Of a stretch of 49,922 nt of DNA, positions 16,503 through 23,723 are shown in pieces (the first letter of the stretch is position 1; every line of letters begins with the position of its first letter). Made by a program: the position numbers and the translations under genes. Under the pieces are notes generated by a model. That model searched no databases. It was not told the origin of the DNA and saw only the letters and a program-made list of their open reading frames with translations. Source of the stretch: Klebsiella michiganensis (GTDB lineage Bacteria > Pseudomonadota > Gammaproteobacteria > Enterobacterales > Enterobacteriaceae); contig NZ_PRDB01000026.1 in the NCBI RefSeq assembly GCF_002925905.1, positions 1 to 49,922 on the forward strand. Direction: 5' to 3'.

Positions 16503-17243
16503 TTAATGTAATATTTGCGTCAGGAAGCGCTGCGCGCGCTCGCTGACGTGGCCGGCGAAGAAATCACCGGTGCTGGCGCGATCGATAATTTCGCCGTCTT
16601 CCATAAAAAGAATGTTGTTGGCGGCCCGCCGGGCGAAGCCCATCTCGTGGGTCACCACCATGCTGGTCATCCCTTCCGCGCTGAGCTCTGCCATCACTTC
16701 CAGCACTTCGCGGATCATCTCCGGGTCGAGAGCTGAGGTGGGTTCGTCATAGAGCATCAGCTCGGGCTTCATCGCCAGGGCACGGGCAATCGCCACGCGC
16801 TGCTGCTGGCCGCCGGAGAGCTCGTCCGGAAAGTGGTCCGCGCGTTCGTTGATGCGCACCTTCGCCAGCAGGTTGTCCGCCAGCGTGCGGGCATCAATGC
16901 GGTTCATCCCCAGCACCGTCATTGGGGCCAGCATGATGTTTTCCGCCGCCGTCAGGTGCGAGAACAGCTCGTAGTTCTGGAACACCATGCCAATACGCTG
17001 ACGCAGTTTGTGCACCGGCACTTCGCCCCGGCTGATGTGCTGGCTGGCGAAAAAGACGTCGCCGCTGTCGGCAGGTGAGAGCATATTGACGCAGCGTAGC
17101 AGGGTGGATTTTCCCGAGCCCGATGGCCCAATCAGCACCACGGTTTCCCCGCGCTGCACCTCAAGTGAGCAGTTCTTGAGCACGGTCTGGCGACCAAAAG
17201 TCTTATCAATGCCGATCATCTCCAGCAGCGGTTTCTCGCTCAT
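16503..17243 (-). CDS. Polar amino acid ABC transporter, ATP-binding subunit
   Basis: 246 residues. Walker A GPSGSGKST near 39-47, Q-loop in VFQNYELF, ABC signature LSGGQQQR near 141-148, Walker B LMLYDEPTSALDP and switch His in VTHEMG. It belongs to the GlnQ/HisP-like polar amino acid group. It energises uptake through the permease encoded immediately upstream, overlapping it by 4 bp. Expression is probably tied to the palindromic site before the binding-protein gene. Confidence 0.93.
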   Translation of the reverse strand: MSEKPLLEMIGIDKTFGRQTVLKNCSLEVQRGETVVLIGPSGSGKSTLLRCVNMLSPADSGDVFFASQHISRGEVPVHKLRQRIGMVFQNYELFSHLTAAENIMLAPMTVLGMNRIDARTLADNLLAKVRINERADHFPDELSGGQQQRVAIARALAMKPELMLYDEPTSALDPEMIREVLEVMAELSAEGMTSMVVTHEMGFARRAANNILFMEDGEIIDRASTGDFFAGHVSERAQRFLTQILH

Positions 17244-17965
17244 GGTTCCTCCCGGGCGATTTTCGGTAATTTAAACAGGCGGGTCAGTCGCTTCTGGCTC
17301 TTGCTGCGCCGCTGTTTGGGATCCAGTACGCTTTCAAGCCACGACTGGAAGATCATGAACAGGCTGGTGAGCAGCAGGTAATAGAGACCGGCGGCGCAAA
17401 GCGCTTCGAAGTAGCGGAAGCTGGCGCTGGCGGTCTGGTTGGCGACCAGCAGCAGCTCCTGAACGGCGATAACCGACACCAGCGCGCTCGATTTCAGCAT
17501 GCTGATCATCTGGTTACCCATCGGCGGCAGAACGATGCGTGCGGCCTGAGGCAGCACGATTTTTCGCATGATCTGCCCGTGGGTCATCCCGAGCGCCATG
17601 CCGGCGGTGCGCTGGCCGCTTTTTACGGCCTGCAGGCCAGAGCGCAGAATTTCCGCCATGTAGGCGCCTTCATTAAGCGAAAGCGCCAGCACTGCACAGG
17701 TAAACGCGGAGAAGCGTAAGCCGAAGCCTGGCAGCACGTTGTAGACAAAGATTATCTGGAACAGCACTGGCGTCCCGCGAAACAGCCACAGGTAGAAAAA
17801 GGCCAGCCCTCTCCCGGCGCGAAACGGCGCTTCCTGCAACAGCGCCAACACCAGGCCCAGCACCACGCCACACAACAGTGAGCAGAGGGTAATCAGTAGC
17901 GTCATCCACGCACCCTGAACAAACTCGGGTGAGAGGAAGTACTGCCACATTAGTTCGATCGACAT
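17240..17965 (-). CDS. Polar amino acid ABC transporter permease
   Basis: 241 residues with about five membrane spans. The EAA loop is GMALGMTHGQIMRKIVLPQA, which docks on the ATPase. It belongs to the HisM/GlnP family. Only one permease gene is present, so the membrane part is probably a homodimer. It starts 28 bp after the binding-protein gene and overlaps the ATPase gene. The C-terminal ~25 residues are very basic (QRRSKSQKRL). Confidence 0.92.
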   Translation of the reverse strand: MSIELMWQYFLSPEFVQGAWMTLLITLCSLLCGVVLGLVLALLQEAPFRAGRGLAFFYLWLFRGTPVLFQIIFVYNVLPGFGLRFSAFTCAVLALSLNEGAYMAEILRSGLQAVKSGQRTAGMALGMTHGQIMRKIVLPQAARIVLPPMGNQMISMLKSSALVSVIAVQELLLVANQTASASFRYFEALCAAGLYYLLLTSLFMIFQSWLESVLDPKQRRSKSQKRLTRLFKLPKIAREEP

Positions 17966-17993
17966 AGCTTTCTCCGGTTAATGGCAAAACGGT

Positions 17994-18806
17994 TTAGAAA
18001 AGGGCAACGGAGTCAGGGAAGTTCCACTTCTCAATCAATTGCTTATAGGTGCCATTTTTGACGAGACCCTGGAGACCTTTCTCCAGCAGGGCCCGGGTTT
18101 CGGTGTCGCCTTTACGCACGGCAAACGCGATATGGGTATCCGCTTCGAATTCGTCACCAACCGCGGCAAACATGCCCGCTTTTTCGGTTAACAGGGCGAC
18201 GGTCCCCGGCGTGGAGAGGAACTCGGCATCGGCGCGGCCCTGGGCGACGGCGACGGCGGAGTCGGTGGCGGCGGGGAAGGTCATGACGTTAATGGCCGGT
18301 TTTTTGGCGTCCAGGCAGCGCTGGTTGTCTGCCCGGGCCTGGCTCTCTTCGATCCCGCCGAGCGTCACGGCGATGTTTTTGCCGCAGAGGCTCAGGTCGC
18401 GTCCGGTGATTTTTGCCGGGTTACCTTTGCTCACCACCACGCGGCTGCCGATTTTCAGATATGGCACGAAGTCGACCTGCGCGGCACGGGTCGGGTTGAC
18501 GTACATGGCGGAGTTGATGATATCGAGACGTTTCCCCTGCAGCGCTGGGATAAGCCCTTTGAACTCCATCGGCATCGGCGCAGGCGCCAGTTGGATCTCT
18601 TTGCTTAGCGCGTTAATCAGGTCGATATCGAAGCCGGTGAGCTTGCCCTCTTTCACGAACTCAAAAGGCATAAACGTCGCCGCCGTGCCGTAGGTCAGCT
18701 TGCCCGGGGCGATGGTTTCCACCGCAGCATGGCTTACCAGCGGAAGTGCGGTCAGTGCGAACATCAAGGTACGCACGCGGCGAAACAGTAAAGAATTGCT
18801 GGACAT
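17994..18806 (-). CDS. Periplasmic amino acid-binding protein of the ABC transporter
   Basis: 270 residues, family 3 solute-binding protein. The signal peptide ends near SHA-AVET (about residue 28). Signatures are FMPFEF, LTGFDIDLINAL (the family 3 motif near 58-69) and VDFVPY. Ligands of this family are amino acids and derivatives such as opines or ectoine. It is first in the transport operon and follows the strong palindrome at 18831-18859. Confidence 0.92.
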   Translation of the reverse strand: MSSNSLLFRRVRTLMFALTALPLVSHAAVETIAPGKLTYGTAATFMPFEFVKEGKLTGFDIDLINALSKEIQLAPAPMPMEFKGLIPALQGKRLDIINSAMYVNPTRAAQVDFVPYLKIGSRVVVSKGNPAKITGRDLSLCGKNIAVTLGGIEESQARADNQRCLDAKKPAINVMTFPAATDSAVAVAQGRADAEFLSTPGTVALLTEKAGMFAAVGDEFEADTHIAFAVRKGDTETRALLEKGLQGLVKNGTYKQLIEKWNFPDSVALF

Positions 18807-18830
18807 AGTCGTCTCCTGGTTAAGATTTAA

Positions 18831-18859
18831 ATTGAATTTATTGAGTCAATAAATACAAT
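18831..18859. promoter_or_regulatory. Operator candidate B: near-perfect 29-bp palindrome
   Basis: The core 18836-18854 is a perfect 19-bp palindrome: ATTTATTGA, one central base, TCAATAAAT. It is extended by ATTG (18831-18834) and CAAT (18856-18859), so only one pair in 29 bp is mismatched. It lies 25 bp upstream of the binding-protein start and within the divergent region to the GntR/FCD gene, the expected place for a regulator dimer site. Confidence 0.7.
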
Positions 18860-18950
18860 CAAGCGTGTGAAAAAATGTCTCATCCTGGTGCGTATTGCAC
18901 GCTAATCGTGCAGTCCTTGCTTTGTTTTGCTGCGTTTTGTTGCCCGTGAT

Positions 18951-18979
18951 ATTGTATATATCGATCACAACAATGCATT
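18951..18979. promoter_or_regulatory. Operator candidate D in front of the regulator gene
   Basis: In reverse orientation this element matches site B at 19 of 29 positions, with an intact ATTGTAT arm. It lies 18-46 bp upstream of the regulator's ATG, so it could give autoregulation. It is the weakest of the four related sites. Confidence 0.35.
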
Positions 18980-18996
18980 TCAGGGAACCGTTCTCC

Positions 18997-19893
18997 ATGC
19001 AGCCTGACTCCACTGCGAGCAGTCGCCGGATTGCCCGGCAAATACTCGACCTGATATCCGAAGCAAAATTCGATCCAGGTCATCATTTACGGGAGCAACA
19101 TCTTGCCGATGCGCTGGGCGTGTCGCGTACGCCGGTGCGCGCCGGGCTAAAAGAGTTGACCCGAATGGGGGCGGTTGAAGCGCGTCCGAATCAGGGCTTT
19201 TTCCTGCTTAAACGCAGCAATGAGCTGGAGCTGCTGGAGATTGAGCAGTCCAAGAGCAATGACCAGAAGCTGTACGAGCAGCTGGTACACGATCGTATTG
19301 CGGGTGCGCTGCCGGAATCGTTTACCCAGACCGAAATCAGCCAGCGCTATGATGTCGATCGCGGCGTGCTGACCCGTACGCTGGTCAAGCTATCGGAGGA
19401 CGGCCTGATTGCCCGTAACGCGGGGCACGGCTGGCGCTTCCTGCAAACCCTCAACTCCGATGTCGCCCTGCGCAACAGCTACGGTTTTCGCCTGATGATT
19501 GAACCGACGGCGCTGCTGACGCCCGGCCTGCATGTGGACAGACAGATGCTTAAACGCCTGCGCGCCCGGCATCTGCGGCTCATCACCCACCCGGACATTA
19601 CGCAGGTGCCGGCAAAAGAGATTTTCGAAACCGACGCTGAGTTTCACGAGCTGCTGGCAGAAGCCAGCGGCAACCTGTTCGTGTTACAGGCCATTCAGCA
19701 ACAAAACCGGCTGCGCCGTCTGCTGGAGTTTGGCAGCTATCACAATAAGCGCCGCGTAAAAGCGTGGTGTGAAGAGCATGTTGCCATCATAGATGCTCTG
19801 CGAGAGAACAAGCCGGAACTGGCGGCAGAGTTGATGAGAACGCATCTGCAATACGCCTTTGACCAGGTCAATGTTAAAAACGCCCGCGCATAA
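18997..19893 (+). CDS. GntR-family regulator with FCD domain and two winged-helix segments
   Basis: 298 residues from ATG 18997 (AGGGA about 10 bases upstream; longer frames start at 18895 and 18973). The first winged helix (about 8-70) contains LREQHLADALGVSRTPVRAG. A second HTH-like segment follows at about 93-147 (FTQTEISQRYDVDRGVLTR, then EDGLIARNAGHGWRF). A helical FCD-type effector domain completes the protein. FCD domains bind small carboxylates with a metal. The gene is divergent from the transport operon and 51 bp upstream of the SDR gene. Four related palindromes in the region suggest it controls all of 9.77-20.73 kb. Confidence 0.85.
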   Translation: MQPDSTASSRRIARQILDLISEAKFDPGHHLREQHLADALGVSRTPVRAGLKELTRMGAVEARPNQGFFLLKRSNELELLEIEQSKSNDQKLYEQLVHDRIAGALPESFTQTEISQRYDVDRGVLTRTLVKLSEDGLIARNAGHGWRFLQTLNSDVALRNSYGFRLMIEPTALLTPGLHVDRQMLKRLRARHLRLITHPDITQVPAKEIFETDAEFHELLAEASGNLFVLQAIQQQNRLRRLLEFGSYHNKRRVKAWCEEHVAIIDALRENKPELAAELMRTHLQYAFDQVNVKNARA

Positions 19894-19904
19894 CTGGCAT
19901 CGCT

Positions 19905-19933
19905 CTTGCACATATTGCTTCTGAAAATACAAT
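19905..19933. promoter_or_regulatory. Operator candidate C before the SDR gene
   Basis: Matches site B at 20 of 29 positions, including the whole right arm AAATACAAT, and ends 11 bp before the SDR start codon. It lies in the short gap after the regulator gene. Confidence 0.4.
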
Positions 19934-19944
19934 CAGGAGCACTT

Positions 19945-20730
19945 ATGGATTTTCAGATACAACAACGTGTGGCGCTGGTCTGCGGTGCCGGCAGTGGTCT
20001 GGGACAGGCTATTGCCCTGTCGCTGGCGCAGGAAGGGGTGAAGGTGGCGGTCACCGGCCGCAGCGCGGAAAAACTGGCGCAAACGGTGGAACGTATCACC
20101 TTATTGGGCGGTACTGCCCGCGCCTGGCGGTTGGATCTCGCCGCCCCGGAGCAGTTTGATCGAGTGATTGCCGATATCCGCGAGCGGTGGGGCGATATCG
20201 ATATTCTGGTTAACAACTCCGGTGGTCCGCCGCCCGCACCGGCGCAGGGGACGGATGGCGCAGTCTGGCAACAGCAGTTTTCAGTCATGGTCGCCTCGTT
20301 GATTCAGCTCACCGATAAACTCCTGCCCGGCATGCGCAGCCGCGGCTGGGGACGCATTATTACCACCACTTCATCCGGCGTGATAACCCCCATTCCCGGA
20401 CTCGCCCTGTCGAACGCGCTGCGCATGAGCCTGCTCGGCTGGTCGAAAACCCTCGCCAGCGAAGTGGCTGGCGACGGCGTGACGGTGAATGTGATGGTGC
20501 CAGGGCGCATCGCGACCGACCGCGTCAGTCAGCTGGATGCTCTCAAGGCGCAACGGGAAAACAGCAGTGCGGAAGCGGTCGCCGAAAAGAGTCGTCAGAG
20601 CATTCCGGCCGGGCGCTATGGCGAACCGCAGGAGTACGGCGCCGTCGCTGCGTTTCTGGCAAGCCAGCCTGCCAGCTACATTACCGGCGCGGTGATTCGG
20701 GTTGATGGGGGATTGATCGGCGCGATTTAG
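19945..20730 (+). CDS. Short-chain dehydrogenase/reductase-like protein without the YxxxK pair
   Basis: 261 residues from ATG 19945 with AGGAG 6 bases upstream. The Rossmann motif is GAGSGLGQ (14-21) and VNNSGGPP (89-96) takes the place of NNAG. After the serine pair S143-S144, the expected Tyr-x3-Lys is missing: the region reads LALSNALRMS. This resembles the BKR-like SDR subgroup known to lack the standard catalytic residues. NAD(P) binding is likely, but the chemistry is uncertain. It is the last gene of the regulator side of the catabolic regulon. Confidence 0.82.
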   Translation: MDFQIQQRVALVCGAGSGLGQAIALSLAQEGVKVAVTGRSAEKLAQTVERITLLGGTARAWRLDLAAPEQFDRVIADIRERWGDIDILVNNSGGPPPAPAQGTDGAVWQQQFSVMVASLIQLTDKLLPGMRSRGWGRIITTTSSGVITPIPGLALSNALRMSLLGWSKTLASEVAGDGVTVNVMVPGRIATDRVSQLDALKAQRENSSAEAVAEKSRQSIPAGRYGEPQEYGAVAAFLASQPASYITGAVIRVDGGLIGAI

Positions 20731-20745
20731 CCAGCGAGAGTGCGC

Positions 20746-20776
20746 CATGCCAGCCGGTTCGCATCGGGCTGGCATG
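20746..20776. terminator. Stable hairpin after the SDR gene
   Basis: CATGCCAGCC (20746-20755) and GGCTGGCATG (20767-20776) form a perfect 10-bp stem with an 11-base loop, 16 bp beyond the SDR stop. No T-tract follows, so it may stabilise the mRNA end. The rest of 20731-20894 shows nothing else. Confidence 0.45.
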
Positions 20777-20894
20777 ACTGCCTATCAGCCGCTCCGAATT
20801 GTTTATTTTGCAGGCAACGAAATCCATTACTGCAAATTTAACCAGCAGGCATTGGGATCGGGTCTGACAGCGATTCATTTTCTGTATAACGGGT

Positions 20895-22331
20895 TTATTC
20901 TTCCGGCGTTGTTAAAGTGGAATGGTTCACCATAAATAATGCGCAAAGCGCGAGCAGTACGGCCCCGCCGGTAAGTAGCCACCCGGCGTGGTGAAACGCG
21001 GCTAAGCTCCCCCGGGTATGGGCAAATCTGACGTAGCAGGCGGTCACCAGCGCCGCGCCCGCCATCGCCCCAACGCGCTGGAAGATATTCAGAACAGGTG
21101 CGGCATCAGCGACGTGACGGCTGCCAGCCATAGCCAGGCCCGCAGCCATCGCGGGCACCGTTGCCAGGGCTAAACCGAACCCTCTGATCGCTATTGCGCC
21201 CCCCACAAGCGTATAGCGACTTCCCGCATCAATCATTGCCAGTGGCAATGTGGCAAATGCCGCGAGCAAACCGCCAATGATAAGCACCGTTCGTGGCCCC
21301 AGCTTGTCAGCGAAGTAGCCGGCCACCGGAAATCCTATCGCCGAGCCGATTAACTGAGGGGTGAGAAGCAGGCCCACTTCAGCAAGCGTTACATGGCAAA
21401 CGTCGCGGAAATATAAAGGAAGCAGGAACTGACCGCCAAAATTCACCGCGCCGCCGATAGCCATCAATACGGCAGATAAAGTGAAACCCCGATGCTTGAA
21501 AAGCTCGAGATGCAGTAAGGGGGACTCAATGCGCAAAGAGCGATAAATAAACAAGCAGGTGAACAGGGCGCCCACGCTGAGCATGATGACGTTCCAGCCA
21601 TATTTACCACTATTCAGGCTGAGCTCTTTCATGCCTTCCATCAGCATCGGCAGGCTGCAGAAGACCAGCGCCAGTCCCAGCCAGTCCAGGGAGAGGGGCC
21701 TGTCAGTTTTTATTGTTGGACGGGGAAGCAGCTTCCATCCGGCAAGACAGGCGCACAGACAGAACGGCACCGTGATCCAAAATAATCCTCGCCATCCGCA
21801 GATTTCAAGCAGGACCGCGCCCAGCGATGTTCCCAACAAAGGAGCAATGACGATCGCCACGCCAATCGTGCCAATCACCCGCCCCAGACGTTCGCGTCCG
21901 ACGACCAGACCAAGGATCGTTTGCCCTGCCGGTACGAGTAATCCCCCTGCCAGGCCTTGCATAACTCTTGCGGCAAGCAGCAGCTCAAAACGCGGGGAAA
22001 GGGCGCAAACTGCCGAAAAAATCGCAAATAAAATAAGGCCATAGAGCCAAAGCTGCGTAGCGCCAAACCGCCTGGCCGCCCATGCGCTAAGCGGAACGCC
22101 TGCCGCAAGGGCCATAAGATACGCCGTTGCTATCCATTGTATTGCCGTGTCCGTCACGCCAAGGCCGGCGGCCATCGCGGGCAGCGCCGCGCTCAGCATC
22201 GTTGATGAGAGCATCGTTGCAAACGCCCCCAGGGTAATGATGGCCGCCTGCATCCACAGCGTCGGAGGTATGGCGTTTATCGGTCGTGGATGGGTCGTTT
22301 CCTTGACCCGCTTGTCTTGATTGATATTCAT
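20895..22331 (-). CDS. DHA2-family (EmrB/QacA type) MFS drug efflux pump
   Basis: 478 residues with about 14 membrane spans, the DHA2 size. Motif A-like loop is WAARRFGATQLW, motif C region is IGTIGVAIVIAPLLGTSLGAVL in helix 5, and MQGLAGGLLVPAGQ matches the DHA2 helix 4/5 pattern. It should export drugs or organic cations by proton antiport. It is divergent from a TetR gene, and two sites resembling tetO lie between them, so induction by a TetR ligand is expected. It is not TetA, which has 12 helices. Confidence 0.87.
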   Translation of the reverse strand: MNINQDKRVKETTHPRPINAIPPTLWMQAAIITLGAFATMLSSTMLSAALPAMAAGLGVTDTAIQWIATAYLMALAAGVPLSAWAARRFGATQLWLYGLILFAIFSAVCALSPRFELLLAARVMQGLAGGLLVPAGQTILGLVVGRERLGRVIGTIGVAIVIAPLLGTSLGAVLLEICGWRGLFWITVPFCLCACLAGWKLLPRPTIKTDRPLSLDWLGLALVFCSLPMLMEGMKELSLNSGKYGWNVIMLSVGALFTCLFIYRSLRIESPLLHLELFKHRGFTLSAVLMAIGGAVNFGGQFLLPLYFRDVCHVTLAEVGLLLTPQLIGSAIGFPVAGYFADKLGPRTVLIIGGLLAAFATLPLAMIDAGSRYTLVGGAIAIRGFGLALATVPAMAAGLAMAGSRHVADAAPVLNIFQRVGAMAGAALVTACYVRFAHTRGSLAAFHHAGWLLTGGAVLLALCALFMVNHSTLTTPEE

Positions 22332-22364
22332 AAAAAGCCCTCTAAGGACGATGAGCGAAGAAAT

Positions 22365-22377
22365 CTATCATTGATCA
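22365..22377. promoter_or_regulatory. tetO-like operator half 1
   Basis: CTATCATTGATCA differs from the 13-bp core of the classical tetracycline operator (CTATCATTGATAG) only in the last two bases. It lies 34 bp before the pump gene and 19 bp centre-to-centre from the second site. Confidence 0.65.
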
Positions 22378-22383
22378 ATAAAC

Positions 22384-22396
22384 CTATCAATGATAG
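22384..22396. promoter_or_regulatory. tetO-like operator half 2 (exact core)
   Basis: CTATCAATGATAG is a perfect dyad and is the exact reverse complement of the classical tetO core. It lies between the pump and TetR genes, so it probably controls both. Confidence 0.75.
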
Positions 22397-22495
22397 ATTT
22401 ATTTGCATTAAAGATTCCGTCAGGCGCTGAGTTCAGACAAAATGGCGCTTCACAGACCACTGGCCGGTTTGATGCATCAATAAAGGGGGAATATC

Positions 22496-23086
22496 ATGGC
22501 GAAAATCCAGCGAGATCAGGTGATTGAGGCAGCATTAGCATTATTAGATGAGGTCGGCCTGGAAGCGATTACGACCCGTAAGCTGGCACAAAAACTGGGG
22601 GTGGAATCAGCGACGTTGTACTGGCATTTCAAGAACAAGGCCAGTTTACTTGAAGAAATGGCTTCCGCGGTTTTAGCCAAACACCATTCCCTGCCTGTCC
22701 CCGAAGACATTGCTGAATGGGCAAACTGGCTGGCGGAAAACGCCCGTAGTTTCCGGCGCGCTCTGCTCGCCCATCGGGACGGCGCCCTGTTACATGCCGG
22801 GACATCACCGGCCCGGGTGGGAGGGGATACGTTTCGTCCCAAGGTGGCGTATCTTGCGCGCGTCGGTTTCACTGAGGCCGACGCCGCAATGATATTACTC
22901 ACTCTGAGTGAATACACCCTGGGATGCGTATTAGAGGAGCAGTCCCGCTCGGGCGGTGATGGTAAGCAAATTTTATCAAAGACATCGCCAGGAAGTCCCT
23001 CTATCGAATCGCTGGTTTATCCCCATCCGGATACTGCGTTCGAATTCGGTCTGTCGTTGATAATGAAAGGGTTATTAGTGCCCTGA
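22496..23086 (+). CDS. TetR-family repressor with true TetR-type C-terminal domain
   Basis: 196 residues. The N-terminal HTH TTRKLAQKLGVESATLYWHFKNK (about 26-48) is nearly the same as in tetracycline repressors. SFRRALLAHRDGALLHAGT and YTLGCVLEEQ match the TetR_C ligand-binding core around 85-145. The conserved recognition helix explains the tetO-like sites at 22365-22396. It should repress itself and the divergent DHA2 pump and release on binding a tetracycline-like or other amphipathic ligand. GGGGAATATC before the ATG supports the start. Confidence 0.88.
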   Translation: MAKIQRDQVIEAALALLDEVGLEAITTRKLAQKLGVESATLYWHFKNKASLLEEMASAVLAKHHSLPVPEDIAEWANWLAENARSFRRALLAHRDGALLHAGTSPARVGGDTFRPKVAYLARVGFTEADAAMILLTLSEYTLGCVLEEQSRSGGDGKQILSKTSPGSPSIESLVYPHPDTAFEFGLSLIMKGLLVP

Positions 23087-23176
23087 GCTTCACGCTGTGC
23101 CGGTGACAACATGATGTGCATACCTTACGCAAAAACTATCTTGATAAAACCGGCAGCATTCAGAAGGGGAGGCGAC

Positions 23177-23539
23177 ATGTTTATTTCCGAAACAGTGATA
23201 GCCGTCATCATTGACTGGATCGACAATAACTTACATAAACCACTGCGTATAGAACAGATAGCCCGTTATTCAGGGTATTCCAAATGGTACCTGCAGCGTT
23301 TGTTCTTGCAATATAGAGGCGAGAGCCTCGGGCGCTATATCCGTAATAAAAAACTGGACTCAGCGGCCCGCGATTTACGCGAGACCGATGAGAATATTTA
23401 CAGTATTGGTTTGCGCTACGGCTATGGCTCGCAGCAAACATTCACCCGATTATTTACGCGTCATTTTCATTTGCCGCCCGGTGAATATCGCAAGAAAAAC
23501 AAAACAGCCTGTTACGTACCGGGTAAGGCTGAATCTTAA
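23177..23539 (+). CDS. RamA/MarA/SoxS-like AraC-family activator
   Basis: 120 residues from ATG 23177 (GGGGAGG upstream; a longer frame opens at 23111). It is a stand-alone pair of AraC helix-turn-helix motifs with no ligand domain. IARYSGYSKWYLQRLFLQ and GESLGRYIR match RamA/MarA, and QQTFTRLFTRHFHLPPGEYR matches the second HTH. The middle is more divergent from classical RamA, so it is a paralogue rather than a certain ramA. Such proteins activate acrAB-tolC and other stress genes when overproduced. No ramR-type repressor is adjacent, so control of its level is unknown. Confidence 0.82.
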   Translation: MFISETVIAVIIDWIDNNLHKPLRIEQIARYSGYSKWYLQRLFLQYRGESLGRYIRNKKLDSAARDLRETDENIYSIGLRYGYGSQQTFTRLFTRHFHLPPGEYRKKNKTACYVPGKAES

Positions 23540-23666
23540 TCTCCTTTCCGATAGCCCTGGCAAAGCCGCCGCAGAAAAATCGATGCGAAGAGATTTATCA
23601 AAAAATAGAAAAACAGACAGCGCCGAAAAGACAAAACCTCCTGTTCTTTGAGTAAACATGGGGAAC

Positions 23667-23686
23667 GGCGCGGAAAACGCCGCGCC
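23667..23686. terminator. Hairpin between convergent genes
   Basis: GGCGCGG (23667-23673) pairs with CCGCGCC (23680-23686) between the activator and the GH4 gene. No strong T-tract follows. It may act as a weak bidirectional terminator. Confidence 0.4.
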
Positions 23687-23723
23687 TGGTGAGTTATCAG
23701 GAGGTTGCTGGTCAGCAGAGCGA

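Noticed and set aside
15314..18806. Standard ectoine utilisation (doe/eut) operon
   Set aside because: The pita-bread enzyme is DoeA-like, but DoeB (AstE/AspA family), DoeC and DoeD-type partners are absent; an M20 hydrolase, an enolase-family enzyme and a DapA-type lyase are present instead.
23177..23539. Classical ramA locus
   Set aside because: The divergent ramR and the romA neighbour are missing and the protein differs in its central region, so only RamA-like is stated.
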